From: Brevibacterium gallinarum | GTDB lineage: Bacteria > Actinomycetota > Actinomycetes > Actinomycetales > Brevibacteriaceae | Direction of reading: 5' to 3' | DNA: 64,000 nt | NCBI RefSeq assembly: GCF_014836885.1 | Contig: NZ_JACSPY010000005.1 | Span: 1-64,000, forward strand | Shown here: positions 55,505-63,672 of the stretch, piece after piece | Position numbering within the stretch: the first letter of the stretch is position 1 | How the letters are laid out: each line of letters opens with the position of its first letter | The notes under the pieces: model-generated | The model's input: the letters and a program-made list of their open reading frames with translations, nothing else | Told to the model about the DNA's origin: nothing | The model's database searches: none | Made by a program: the position numbers and the translations under genes

Positions 55505-57013
55505 TCAGTCGAGCGCGGAGAGCTCCTGCCACTCATCCCAGTCGTAGACCCAGTCGGAGACGTCCGAGTCCTCCTTCGACAGGGACACTGAGGAGCCTTT
55601 GACGATGACCGGGTCGCCGTAGATCGCCGAGTCGTAGTACTCTTTGGCTCGCTCATTGGTGAGGTTGATGCAGCCGTGCGAGACGTTCGCCGAGCCCTGC
55701 GAGCCGGCAGACCACGGCGCACCGTGGATGAACTCGCCGTTGTTGTGGATGCGCACCGCCCAGCGCACCGGCGTTGAGTACCCCCAGCGCTCCGAGGTCA
55801 TCGTGTAGTTCGCCGCCTTCGACATGACGATGTGGGTGCCGTTGTACGACGGTGAGCGGGCTGCGCCGAGCGAGGCGGGGTAGTCCATGATCGTCTCATC
55901 CCCGCGGGTGACGATCATCCGGTGCGTCTTGGCATCAGCGGTCACGGTCTGCTCGCGGCCGATCGAGAAGTCCAGCGAGACGTCCTTCTCACCGAAGCGC
56001 GTCTGCGAGAACGGCACGTCCTCCAGAGCCATCTTCACCTTGACCTTCGAGTGCTCCGGCCAAAACTCCTTGGGCCGGTAGTGCACCCGCGAGATCCCAT
56101 CGGTGTCGTACAGCCAGCCCCACGAACCCTCGACCTCGCGCTGCTTGCCGTCCTCGTCGGTGACCTCGACGGACAGCCGGTGCTCGATGTCATCGCGGTA
56201 GGACTCCGGCACAGTCGCACCGATGTTCACGATGATCGGGGCGGCCACGCCGACCTCCTGGTCATCGCCGATGACGGTGAAAATCCGCGCCGAACGGCCC
56301 TGCGGTTCGGTCGTCGTGATCGTCCCCGAAGCCTCATGCGTGGCACCATCCGGGGCGACGGTCGTCGCCGTCCACTCGTAGGCGGCGTTGCCGGCCAGCC
56401 CATAGCTGGAAACCCAGCGGGTGCCCTGACCATCGGCATCGCCGCCGCTGGCAGCGCTGTCGTTGCTGCCAGTGCTGGCGCCGCTGGGAGTGCCGTCTTC
56501 GCGGTCAGTGCTGTCGCCGGCGGGAGTGCCGCCTGCGCTGGGAGTCGCGCCTGCGCCTGAGGTGCCGCCGCCGGCGTTGGCGCTCTGAGTCTCCGTCGCC
56601 GAGGCGGTGGCCGGGGCGCTCGGGTCGCTTCCCTCGGTGCCGGAGTCGAAGGTGCCGTCGACGCTCACCTCGGGGTGGTCGGCGTCGGTGACGGTGACCT
56701 CGGTGAATTCGCCGCCGGACACCGTCAGCGCGAAGTGCCCGCTGGGGTCGAGTTCGATGCTCTTGCCATCAGCATCTGCTGCGCCGGTGGTGCTGTCTGC
56801 CTCGGGTGTGCCGCTGGAACCCGCCGCCGAGGTGGGTGTGGCGGAGGCGTCGTCATCGTCGACGACCGAGACCGTCACCTCGGGTGCGGGATGCGGATCC
56901 GCGCTCGGAGCCGCGCTGGGTCCGCGCTCAGCATCGGGTGTCGCCGTGCAGGCGGCGAGGACGATGGCGAGCGAGACGCTGAGGCCGGCAACGAGGGGGC
57001 GGCGACGGAGCAT
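55505..57013 (-). CDS. L,D-transpeptidase lipoprotein (YkuD with Ig-like domains)
   Basis: A 502-aa exported enzyme that makes 3-3 peptidoglycan crosslinks. The lipobox 'IVLAACTA' places lipidation at Cys 22. A long Ser/Thr/Gly/Asp-rich linker (about 25-190) follows. 'WVSSYGLAGNAAYEWTA' starts a pair of Ig-like domains (about 190-365). The YkuD domain (about 370-495) has 'MSKAANYTMTSERWGYSTPV', then 'HGAPWSAGSQGSANVSHGCI' with the catalytic Cys of SHGC near 449. ATG 57013 was chosen for the signal peptide. The linker contains a copy of the dispersed motif. It is similar to actinobacterial LdtMt proteins. Confidence 0.92.
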   Translation of the reverse strand: MLRRRPLVAGLSVSLAIVLAACTATPDAERGPSAAPSADPHPAPEVTVSVVDDDDASATPTSAAGSSGTPEADSTTGAADADGKSIELDPSGHFALTVSGGEFTEVTVTDADHPEVSVDGTFDSGTEGSDPSAPATASATETQSANAGGGTSGAGATPSAGGTPAGDSTDREDGTPSGASTGSNDSAASGGDADGQGTRWVSSYGLAGNAAYEWTATTVAPDGATHEASGTITTTEPQGRSARIFTVIGDDQEVGVAAPIIVNIGATVPESYRDDIEHRLSVEVTDEDGKQREVEGSWGWLYDTDGISRVHYRPKEFWPEHSKVKVKMALEDVPFSQTRFGEKDVSLDFSIGREQTVTADAKTHRMIVTRGDETIMDYPASLGAARSPSYNGTHIVMSKAANYTMTSERWGYSTPVRWAVRIHNNGEFIHGAPWSAGSQGSANVSHGCINLTNERAKEYYDSAIYGDPVIVKGSSVSLSKEDSDVSDWVYDWDEWQELSALD

Positions 57014-57224
57014 GAGGGACCTTTCTCATGGCAGTGGAGACGATGCACATTCGCAGAACTGCGAGGGCAGGAATGGGAAGGCGACAGCACAAATATAGGA
57101 AGCGCGATGTAACGGCTGTGGAACAATGCGCGCTCTCAGCCCGCCGATCGGCGAGCAGATGGCATGTGACCTGCGCAAACAGTGTTGAGGGATGTTGCGC
57201 AATTGTGACAGCGCATGAATGCGA

Positions 57225-57313
57225 GGACTCCCCGTGCACCCGCCAGAGCTCGCTTACCCTTGCTGCCTTCCGGCCCTGGGGGAGTTCACAAGATGACGCC
57301 ACACGGGGAGCCG
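57225..57313 (-). ncRNA. ffs: signal recognition particle RNA (small bacterial type)
   Basis: On the minus strand the apical conserved SRP loop reads CAGGGCCGGAAGGCAGCAAG, and the sequence then continues GGTAAGCGAGCTCTGGCGGG, as in other actinobacterial 4.5S RNAs. The ends pair: CACGGGGAG (57302-57310 on plus) with CTCCCCGTG (57228-57236). About 90 nt. Ends are approximate. The RNA binds Ffh and routes membrane and secreted proteins. Confidence 0.93.
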
Positions 57314-57319
57314 CATAAC

Positions 57320-57347
57320 AGTCTAGACCAGGCAGGGACCGAACCAA
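57320..57347 (-). promoter_or_regulatory. promoter of SRP RNA
   Basis: Minus strand: TTGGTT (57342-57347), 16-bp spacer, TAGACT (57320-57325), about 7 nt before the RNA 5' end. Confidence 0.65.
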
Positions 57348-57356
57348 AAACGCCGG

Positions 57357-57382
57357 AGCCGGCCACCGCCTCGGGCACGGGA
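57357..57382 (+). repeat. dispersed motif copy (core CCACCGCCTCGGG)
   Basis: Long intergenic form CCGGCCACCGCCTCGGGCACGG; core 57365-57374. It sits between the SRP RNA promoter and the riboswitch, just upstream of a TACAGT -10 for the latter. Confidence 0.65.
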
Positions 57383-57404
57383 GACGGGCTACAGTGAGGG
57401 TGTT

Positions 57405-57488
57405 GACAGGGGAGTGCCCGCGCGGGCACTGAGAGTGCACAGACAGACCCTACGAACCTGATCCGGGTGATACCGGCGGAGGGAGATC
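57405..57488 (+). promoter_or_regulatory. TPP (thiamine pyrophosphate) riboswitch controlling tenA
   Basis: Conserved THI-box segments are present in order: CAGGGGAGTG, GGCACTGAGAGTGC, GACCCTACGAACCTGATCCG, GGTGATACCGGCGGAGGGAG. The last segment supplies GGAGGGAG, which is the ribosome binding site of tenA, 7 nt before its ATG. The aptamer therefore directly masks the SD when TPP binds, with no separate expression platform. TACAGT at 57390-57395 is a possible -10. Confidence 0.95.
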
Positions 57489-57490
57489 AC

Positions 57491-58186
57491 ATGACACAGA
57501 TCCACACGACCATTCGCGTTGCGGCCGATTCCCCGGCCGGGCGGCTGCGGCTCGGCGACAGCGCCGGGCAGTGGGACGCCGCAGTCGGGCACCGCTTCGT
57601 CGACGAGCTGTTCGCAGGCACCATCGACGATGCGGTGCTGGCTGGCTACCTCGTGCAGGACTATCAGTTCTTCGACGCGTTCCTCTCGATGCTCGGCGGG
57701 TGTGTGGCGCACGCCGACCGGCTCGACTCCAAGCTGCGGTTCGCCGCCCAGCTCGGGATGCTCGCAGCCGATGAGGACGGGTACTTCCAGCAGGCCTTCA
57801 CACAGCTCGGCGTGACCGAGGACGACTGGCGGAACCCGCAGCTTTCGCGCGCGGCAGCCGGGTTCCAGGCCGAGATGTACGACGCGGTCGCGCAGGCCGC
57901 ATACGCCGACCTGCTCGTCATGCTCGTCATCGCCGAGTGGCTCTACCTCGACTGGGGTGAGCGCGACGCCCCGCTGCCCGAACGCTATGTGCACTCCGAA
58001 TGGATCGAGCTGCACCGCGGGGAGGCGTTCAGCTCGTGGTGCCAGTTCCTCGTCGATGAGCTCAACCGGGTGTGGCCGGCTGCCGAGGCCGCGGGCCGGG
58101 CTGCGGAGCTCACCGCCCGCTGGGAGCGCACGGTGGCCCTGGAGCTCGACTTCTTCGACGTCACCTATGAGGGCCGCGGCAGCTGA
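57491..58186 (+). CDS. tenA: TenA-family thiaminase/aminopyrimidine aminohydrolase (TenA_E type)
   Basis: A 231-aa all-helical protein that salvages thiamin breakdown pyrimidines. 'LAGYLVQDYQFFDAFLSML' near 48 with the substrate-binding Asp, 'YDAVAQAAYADLLVMLVIAE' near 137, and 'WLYLDWGE' follow the TenA fold. In TenA_C enzymes this region carries a catalytic Cys; here it is Ala/Asp/Leu, as in the TenA_E subgroup. The TPP riboswitch upstream independently ties the gene to thiamin. No other thi genes are adjacent. A 25-bp repeat duplicates the 3' end, and a hairpin follows. Confidence 0.92.
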   Translation: MTQIHTTIRVAADSPAGRLRLGDSAGQWDAAVGHRFVDELFAGTIDDAVLAGYLVQDYQFFDAFLSMLGGCVAHADRLDSKLRFAAQLGMLAADEDGYFQQAFTQLGVTEDDWRNPQLSRAAAGFQAEMYDAVAQAAYADLLVMLVIAEWLYLDWGERDAPLPERYVHSEWIELHRGEAFSSWCQFLVDELNRVWPAAEAAGRAAELTARWERTVALELDFFDVTYEGRGS

Positions 58187-58215
58187 CCGGTACGAGGGCC
58201 GCGACAGCTGACCGG
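58169..58215 (+). repeat. 25-bp tandem duplication at the tenA stop codon
   Basis: GAGGGCCGCGGCAGCTGACC (58169 on, 22 bp with CGG) is repeated with one change (GGC to GAC) at 58194-58215. The first copy contains the tenA stop codon (58184-58186). Confidence 0.9.
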
Positions 58216-58258
58216 GCGAGGTGCCTCGGCGAGGTCTCGCCGACTGTGTCAGCACAGC

Positions 58259-58297
58259 GAATGGGCGGGCTGGGGATCACTCCCAGCCCGCCCGTTC
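58259..58297. terminator. terminator between convergent tenA and amidase genes
   Basis: GAATGGGCGGGCTGGG pairs with CCCAGCCCGCCCGTTC (one mismatch/wobble) around a GATCAC-type loop. It can serve both directions. Confidence 0.75.
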
Positions 58298-58326
58298 GTG
58301 ACCTGAGGTCGGCCAGCCTGCGCGGT

Positions 58327-59820
58327 TCAGGCGTTGCGGTCGCTGGCACCCGGCTGCAGACCTGAGTCCTTCTCCTCGCCCTTCTTCTTGTCCTTCTGTT
58401 CATCCTTCGGCGGGTCCTTCTTCACCGGCCCGCCGTTCTTCTGGATCTCGGCGATGTCCTTGCGCATCTGCGGCAGCTTGGCATAGAATGCGTCACCTGG
58501 GCAGTCGGTCTGGCCGAGGTCGCGGTGACCGGAGACGACGTTGATCTTCGTGCCCTTGAGCGTGGTGGTGCCGCCGGCATCGACACCGGAGAGCGCGAGC
58601 TTCCAGGCGATCGCATGCTCGACAGCGTCCAGGGTGGCCTGCGGGGGCGCGGATGTGCCGTAGCTGCCGATGACCGAGATGCCGAAGCTGCCCTGGTTGT
58701 AGCCGACGACGTGCGCGCCGACCGGGTTCTTCTTCAGCCCGCCGCCGCGGCCCTCCCACAGGCGGCCGTACTTGTCGGCGAGCATGTTGTAGCCGATGTC
58801 GTCCCAGCCGCGGCCCTGCTGGTGATAGTGCTGGATGCCGCGCAGGATCGCCGGGACGTCCTCGGCCGTGTAGTCGTTCGATCCGTCGGTGTGGTGGACG
58901 ACCGCTGCCTGCACTTTGCTGGTCATCGCCGGATCCGACTTCGGTTTCGCGGCACCCCAGGCCTTGCGGTGCTCGATCTTCGGGGCCTTCACACCGCTGT
59001 CCTTGGCGACGGTCTGCGCTGCCGCGCCGCCGGGTGCGTAGGCCATCGTCGCCGTGCCCGAGGCGGCAGGCGCCTGGGCATCCGAGGCTCCGGCCGCGCC
59101 ATCGGTCACCGGGGTGTTGAACTCAACGGCGGTCTCATCACCGCTCCAGCGCTTCGGGTCGATGCTCAGGACCTTCGCCTCGTGCGGGGTGGTGCTGCCG
59201 AGGATGCGCAGCTGCGCGGCGTCCATCCCGGCCATCGAGTACGGTTCGGTGCCCGAGGCGCCGGGCTGTTCGGGGTCGTTGTCGGTGTCGAGACCCGACC
59301 AAGCACTCCACTCACCGCCGGTGCGGGTGCGGATCTCCACCTCGGCGTCCTCTGCCCCTCGCCACACGACCCCGACGATGCCGGGAGCGTCATCGGCTGG
59401 CTCGACGACATCGGACAGGGCGGCGATCGTGCGGCCGTCCTCGGTGATGTCGGAGGCCGAACCGTGGATCGCGTCCGTCTGTGAGCCGCCGTCCGGCGCC
59501 GAGGCACCGGTCGCGCTGGCAGGGTGGGCGAGCGGCTGTGCCAGGGCGGCGGTGCCGTTGGTCCCGGGTGCGGGTGCGCGCAGCAGGGAGGGCAGGAACG
59601 AGAACTGATCCGCGCTCTGCTGGGCGGCTGCGGATTCGGCTGCCGCTGAGCGGTCGCGGGCACCGGGGATCCCGATGCCGGAGTCGCTGATCTCGGCGAG
59701 GTCGATGGCGTTCATCTCAGGCTGCGGGTCCGCGCCGAAGGCGGCGGACGGTGCGAGCCCGAGTCCGGTCAGCATGCTGGCGGCGACCGCAGTCGCAGCC
59801 GCAGAAGCGATATAGCGCAT
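58327..59820 (-). CDS. secreted N-acetylmuramoyl-L-alanine amidase (PGRP/Amidase_2)
   Basis: A 497-aa exported peptidoglycan hydrolase. Signal peptide about 1-29 (ending AAFGAD); a beta-rich region about 125-240 ('ITEDGRTIAALSDVVEPADD', 'WSAWSGLDTDND'); then the amidase domain about 280-465. Zinc ligands are in 'AAVVHHTDGSNDY' near 308 and 'NVVSGHRDLGQTDCPGDAFY' near 430; 'RGWDDIGYNMLADKYGRLWE' and 'VVGYNQGSFGISVIGSYGT' are typical PGRP segments. The C-terminus is Lys/Glu-rich. It is similar to actinobacterial autolysins and may shape division or wall turnover along with the L,D-transpeptidase. Confidence 0.9.
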   Translation of the reverse strand: MRYIASAAATAVAASMLTGLGLAPSAAFGADPQPEMNAIDLAEISDSGIGIPGARDRSAAAESAAAQQSADQFSFLPSLLRAPAPGTNGTAALAQPLAHPASATGASAPDGGSQTDAIHGSASDITEDGRTIAALSDVVEPADDAPGIVGVVWRGAEDAEVEIRTRTGGEWSAWSGLDTDNDPEQPGASGTEPYSMAGMDAAQLRILGSTTPHEAKVLSIDPKRWSGDETAVEFNTPVTDGAAGASDAQAPAASGTATMAYAPGGAAAQTVAKDSGVKAPKIEHRKAWGAAKPKSDPAMTSKVQAAVVHHTDGSNDYTAEDVPAILRGIQHYHQQGRGWDDIGYNMLADKYGRLWEGRGGGLKKNPVGAHVVGYNQGSFGISVIGSYGTSAPPQATLDAVEHAIAWKLALSGVDAGGTTTLKGTKINVVSGHRDLGQTDCPGDAFYAKLPQMRKDIAEIQKNGGPVKKDPPKDEQKDKKKGEEKDSGLQPGASDRNA

Positions 59821-60079
59821 GTATGCCTTTCAGGGAAGGGGAAGACAGGCATTCCGGCGGCGCCGGCGCTGGCTGCACAGGACTCGCCGTGTGCCACTAT
59901 GGCACGCCTGTGCCCAGATGTCTCGGGTTGGGGTGCGGGGAGTCGGCAGTCGTTGCCGAATCGAGTTCTTCGAACTCTGCGACAGGAATCGTGCTGTGCG
60001 GTCCGGTGGCTGTGCCCGCGGCAGTGGCCCGGTTGGCCAGGCGGACTGCCGGCTGCGCTGCCGGTCGCTGGGGCTCGAT

Positions 60080-60108
60080 TTCGCTTACCGTTCGGATTCC
60101 GGTAAGAT
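60080..60108 (+). promoter_or_regulatory. promoter of tRNA-Ser(GGA)
   Basis: TTCGCT (60080-60085), 17-bp spacer, TAAGAT (60103-60108), 7 nt before the tRNA 5' end. Confidence 0.6.
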
Positions 60109-60115
60109 TTCCTGC

Positions 60116-60200
60116 GGAGGATTCGCCTAGCGGCCTATGGCGCACGCCTGGAACGCGTGTTGGGTTAACGCCCTCAGGGGTTCAAATCCCCTATCCTCCG
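60116..60200 (+). tRNA. tRNA-Ser (anticodon GGA)
   Basis: 85 nt, class II. Acceptor GGAGGAT pairs with ATCCTCC. Anticodon stem CACGC/GCGTG with loop CTGGAAC gives GGA. Variable arm TTGGGTTAACGCCCTCA; T-arm GGGGTTCAAATCCCC. CCA is not encoded. Confidence 0.95.
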
Positions 60201-60209
60201 CGCGAGATA

Positions 60210-60246
60210 AAGGCCCCTGACCAGGGAAAACGTGGTCAGGGGCCTT
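60210..60246 (+). terminator. terminator after tRNA-Ser(GGA)
   Basis: Perfect 14-bp stem AAGGCCCCTGACCA / TGGTCAGGGGCCTT with a 9-nt loop, shared with the convergent lipoprotein gene. Confidence 0.8.
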
Positions 60247-60268
60247 CGTCGTCTCCGGGTGGGGCACA

Positions 60269-60937
60269 TCACGGCTGGAAATCACCGGGTCCGTGGAGCT
60301 CAGCGCCGAGCGTCGACTCCAGGACGTCCATCGTCTTCTCATCAGCCAGGCTCACGTAGGCAGTCCACTTCTCCTCATCGTGCGTGAAGAAGGCGGCTTC
60401 GTAGTCATCCTGCACGGACGGCAGCGTCTGGTGGAAGTCGGAATCGACGTCAGCGCTGTCAGTGAAGAACCGCAGCAGCACGTGCTCCTCGCCGTCGGGA
60501 TACATCTCGGTCGGAGCCGAGCGCACACAGTCCACGGCCACCAGCGATCCTTCCAGCGGACCGAACAGGGCATCGTCCTGGAGGTCCTCCACGAGCCGGC
60601 TCCACTCGTTCAATGGCGTGCCGGGGGCGAACTCCTCCCTCTTGCTGCAGGCGCCGCGCCCCATCACCGACTCAACCGCGGCACCGACCTTCTGCTCGAC
60701 GGCAGACATGGAATCTGCCTTCGGGCCCGTGCCCCCACCGTCTTTCTGCGCCGAGCTCGTGGCGTCGTCGGTTACGAGCTGTTCGCCGCTGTCAGACGTG
60801 CCCTCCCCGGCTGTGCCCTCGGCGGCAGGGCTGGGAGTGGATTCGGCCGGTGATTGCGAGCTGCTGCCGCAACCAGCCAGCAGCACAAGCGACGTGAGGA
60901 GTGCAGCGGAGAGGACGGGAGGTGTGCCAGGACGCAT
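60269..60937 (-). CDS. lipoprotein of unknown function
   Basis: A 222-aa exported lipoprotein. The lipobox 'SLVLLAGCGSS' places lipidation at Cys 23. A Ser/Thr/Gly/Glu linker (25-70) follows, then a folded domain with 'EQKVGAAVESVMGRGACS', 'SLVAVDCVRSAPTEMYPDG' and 'DDYEAAFFTHDEEKWTAYVS'. Two Cys (in GACSK and VDCVR) could form a disulfide. No family recognised. ATG 60937 was chosen for AAAGG 9 nt upstream and the signal peptide. Confidence 0.7.
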   Translation of the reverse strand: MRPGTPPVLSAALLTSLVLLAGCGSSSQSPAESTPSPAAEGTAGEGTSDSGEQLVTDDATSSAQKDGGGTGPKADSMSAVEQKVGAAVESVMGRGACSKREEFAPGTPLNEWSRLVEDLQDDALFGPLEGSLVAVDCVRSAPTEMYPDGEEHVLLRFFTDSADVDSDFHQTLPSVQDDYEAAFFTHDEEKWTAYVSLADEKTMDVLESTLGAELHGPGDFQP

Positions 60938-61147
60938 GAGCGGTGCCTTTCTGGGCGTGCAGAGTTCCGAGTGCGACGTTCGCATCGATCCTATGGCACC
61001 CGGTATGTGCACTGCCGACTGCGGAGGGATCCCGCATCTGCCTGGCTGCAGTGTCCTCAATGCCGAACCCGCGATCCGATGAAGGGCAAGCAGTCGAAGA
61101 CTGCAGCCAGCCGTTTTGGGTGCCGTCTTCACCCTGTCTCGTTGAAG

Positions 61148-61194
61148 GCACCGCCGCCCCAGGCACTGCCCCCCACGCACCGCCGCCCTAGGCA
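61148..61194 (+). repeat. imperfect 18-bp direct repeat
   Basis: GCACCGCCGCCCCAGGCA (61148-61165) and GCACCGCCGCCCTAGGCA (61177-61194), one mismatch, 29-bp period, in a 280-bp intergenic stretch between two exported protein genes. A weak dispersed-motif copy (CCCGAGGCGGC) follows at 61200-61210. Confidence 0.8.
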
Positions 61195-61219
61195 CCGGGC
61201 CCGAGGCGGCGGCGGGCGA

Positions 61220-61633
61220 TCACTTCCGGCGCGGCTTGAACGACGTGGAGCACTTCCACGTCGTCTTGCCCTTCGTGGCGGTGACGGTGACCTTGACCGT
61301 ACGGTTCGGGGTCGCGCCCGAGATGTAGTACTTCAGGCTCGCCTTGCCCTTCGTCGAAGCGGTCGCCCGCTTCTTCGTCTTCGTCGTCTTGTAGTGTGCG
61401 ACGGTTTCGATCTTGGCCTTCGAGCCGACCTTCGAGACCTCGACCCAGGTGTTCGAGTACTGGCGCGGCTGGCTGATCGACATCTTCGCGGAGCAGGACT
61501 TCGGCGCGGCCGCAGCAGGTGCGACATCGGTGAAGACGGAGCCGGAGATGAGAGCGAGCGCGGCAAGTCCGGCAGCCAGTGAGCGGCGAGCCGAGGTGGT
61601 GGCAGAACGGCGGGTGAAAACAGCAGCAGTCAT
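61220..61633 (-). CDS. small basic secreted protein
   Basis: A 137-aa protein with a signal peptide (1-about 43, ending APAAAAP). The mature part (about 95 aa) is Lys/Thr-rich and beta-like: 'SISQPRQYSNTWVEVSK', 'AHYKTTKTKKRATASTKGKA', 'TVTATKGKTTWKCSTSFK'. Two Cys (in KSCSA and WKCST) probably form a disulfide linking the ends, as in a small Ig-like domain. Function unknown. ATG 61633 has AAGGA 7 nt upstream. Confidence 0.75.
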   Translation of the reverse strand: MTAAVFTRRSATTSARRSLAAGLAALALISGSVFTDVAPAAAAPKSCSAKMSISQPRQYSNTWVEVSKVGSKAKIETVAHYKTTKTKKRATASTKGKASLKYYISGATPNRTVKVTVTATKGKTTWKCSTSFKPRRK

Positions 61634-61898
61634 GGCAGATCCTTGGAAGAGACGAGAATGAGAAGAAGGTGGCACTGCCTGCGCATTCGGTAGGTCAAGA
61701 CGTCATCAGCTGTTTCGTTCCGCAGTGCCGGTGATATGGAGCATCATACGCCCACCGGGGTATCGGCAGAGAACCGGGGTCGCACAAGCCTCCCTGTCCG
61801 CCGGCCCGCCGGATTGCCCCTGCCGTCGTGCGACTCTTTCGGCACCGAACGCCTGTACGCTGAGTGCAGATGCCACTGAGTGACGGAAGGCGACGACG

Positions 61899-62741
61899 AT
61901 GAAGCACCCTCTGAGCGGACGCACTGTTCTCATCACCGGCGGCGGCAGCGGCATCGGCCGGCTGCTCGCCGAGGGTGCCGCCGCCCGCGGCGCCCGGGTG
62001 GTGATCTGGGATCTTTCGCCCACCTCGGGTGCGGCAGCCTGCGCTTCGATCCGGTCCCGAGGCGGTGCGGCGACCTCCTTCGCCGTCGACGTCACCGACC
62101 GGGAGGCAGTCGCCTCCGCAGCGGTGGAGACCGGCCCGGTCGATGTGCTCGTCAACAACGCCGGAATCGTGACCGGCAAGCGGCTGCTCGACGCTGCCGA
62201 TGAGGAGATCGAGCGCACCTTCGCCGTCAACACCCTCGCCCTGTACTGGGTGACCCGGGCGTTCCTGCCGGGCATGATCGCCCGACGCTCCGGGCTGGTG
62301 GTGACGATCTCGAGTGCGGCAGGCCTGGTCGGGGTGGCGAAGCAGACCGACTACTCGGCCAGCAAGTTCGCCGCCGTCGGGTTCGCAGAATCGCTGCGCG
62401 TCGAACTGGCCAAGGACGACACTGGTGTCGACTCCTTCGTCGTGTGCCCGTACTACATCGACACCGGCATGTTCGCCGGCGTCAAGACGAAGTTCCCGCG
62501 CCTGCTGCCGATCCTCAGCCCGGACTATGCCGCCGGCCGGATCCTCGACGCGATCGAATCCGGGCGCATCCAGCTCATCATGCCCCGGTTCGTGCGCACC
62601 CTGCCGCTCGTGCGTATGCTGCCGGCCGCCTGGTTCGACCAGATCATGAACGCCCTGGGCGTCAACAACACGATGGATGCCTTCACCGGCCGCCGGCAGC
62701 CGGCAGAACCCAAAACCGCGACGGTGGATCGGCAGGTCTGA
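61899..62741 (+). CDS. short-chain dehydrogenase/reductase
   Basis: A 280-aa classical SDR: nucleotide loop 'TVLITGGGSGIGRLLAEGAA' near 10, 'DVLVNNAGIVTGKRLLDAAD' near 84, and the catalytic 'VTISSAAGLVGVAKQTDYSA' with Ser near 139 and Y-x-x-x-K (YSASK) near 151. The C-terminal 'MPRFVRTLPLVRMLPAAWFD' tail is like that of the SDR16C/retinol dehydrogenase-like group, so the substrate may be lipophilic. SD GGAAGG is about 8 nt upstream of ATG 61899. The next gene starts 1 nt after its stop. Confidence 0.85.
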   Translation: MKHPLSGRTVLITGGGSGIGRLLAEGAAARGARVVIWDLSPTSGAAACASIRSRGGAATSFAVDVTDREAVASAAVETGPVDVLVNNAGIVTGKRLLDAADEEIERTFAVNTLALYWVTRAFLPGMIARRSGLVVTISSAAGLVGVAKQTDYSASKFAAVGFAESLRVELAKDDTGVDSFVVCPYYIDTGMFAGVKTKFPRLLPILSPDYAAGRILDAIESGRIQLIMPRFVRTLPLVRMLPAAWFDQIMNALGVNNTMDAFTGRRQPAEPKTATVDRQV

Positions 62742-62742
62742 G

Positions 62743-63606
62743 ATGAGCTATCCGCCCTACCCGCCGCGTCCGCCGGGACCACCGCGTCGGCCTGGACCGC
62801 TGCCTCCATCCCGAGCGGGACAGCCGCCGCCACCGCCTCGGCGCCGGACACCCGGACCGCGAGTCGCGCACCCGCGACCGGACACGACACCAGGCTCCAC
62901 ACCTGCCGACCGGCGGCCGCCGCGCTGGATCTCCGACGTCGGGCAGTGTGTGGGAATGGGGCTCATCTGGCTCATCATCGGCACCGTGCTCGTCATCGGT
63001 GTGCACTTCAGGCTCGTGCGCAACGACGACTTCTCGATCATCGAGGACACGGAAGGCTTTGCGGCGCTGTGGCTCGGTCTTCTCGGCATGGTGGTGCCGC
63101 TGGTGTTCATCGGCGAGAAGCGCCCCGATCGCGGCGTGCGCTTCCACGGGCTGGTGTCGATGCTCACCGTCAGCGTCGTTCTCGTCGCGCTGATGGGGCT
63201 CATCGCCGCGGTCGCCTGGAAGCCGATCGTCGGCACCGAAGTCGTGCCCGGCAGCGTGCTCGACGAGCTCTTCTCCACCCCAGCGGCTGCGCTCATCATC
63301 TTTCTCTTCCTGCTCACGGCGACTGCCGTCGCGATCGCCGCGGCCATCCCGCTGGCAGCAGGGACGTTCCCGCGCTGGGTGAGCGCCGGGATCGGTCTGC
63401 CGGTGTGGATCATCGCCGGCATCGCCAGTGGGTTCGCCGGGATCTTCGTCTTCGGCGGCCCGCCGACACTGCTGCGTCTGGGAGTGTGGTTCCTCGCCGC
63501 CGTCGTGAGCCTGGCGGTCATGTGCCTCGTGCTCGTGCTGGTGCAGCGCTGGCGGGTCAGGCACGGCATCATCCCGCGTGGAGGCTCTCAGACACTCAGG
63601 CGCTGA
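62743..63606 (+). CDS. membrane protein with Pro-rich N-terminus
   Basis: A 287-aa protein. Residues 1-65 are Pro/Arg-rich ('MSYPPYPPRPPGPPRRPGPL', then 'RRRTPGPRVAHPRPDTTPGS'). Six hydrophobic helices follow (about 65-90, 104-122, 137-160, 178-200, 208-238, 243-268), with a short basic C-terminus. No family signature is seen. ATG 62743 is 1 nt after the SDR stop, so the two genes are cotranscribed. The N-terminal region contains an exact copy of the dispersed 10-mer (62832-62841), adding a T-A-S or P-P-R type patch depending on frame. Confidence 0.7.
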   Translation: MSYPPYPPRPPGPPRRPGPLPPSRAGQPPPPPRRRTPGPRVAHPRPDTTPGSTPADRRPPRWISDVGQCVGMGLIWLIIGTVLVIGVHFRLVRNDDFSIIEDTEGFAALWLGLLGMVVPLVFIGEKRPDRGVRFHGLVSMLTVSVVLVALMGLIAAVAWKPIVGTEVVPGSVLDELFSTPAAALIIFLFLLTATAVAIAAAIPLAAGTFPRWVSAGIGLPVWIIAGIASGFAGIFVFGGPPTLLRLGVWFLAAVVSLAVMCLVLVLVQRWRVRHGIIPRGGSQTLRR

Positions 63607-63672
63607 GGCTCTCCGCTGCTGAGGCGCTGAGACGGCGGGCCGTACGTCGCCGGCAGCGCCTATCGTGTGACT

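Noticed and set aside
57020..57224. Small proteins between the L,D-transpeptidase and SRP RNA
   Set aside because: Short frames lack RBS and recognisable features. The AT-richer region (57040-57210) looks like a leader or promoter for the L,D-transpeptidase gene.
57402..57407. TTGACA in front of the TPP riboswitch as a -35 box
   Set aside because: A matching -10 would fall inside the aptamer, and the TACAGT at 57390-57395 fits the aptamer 5' end better.
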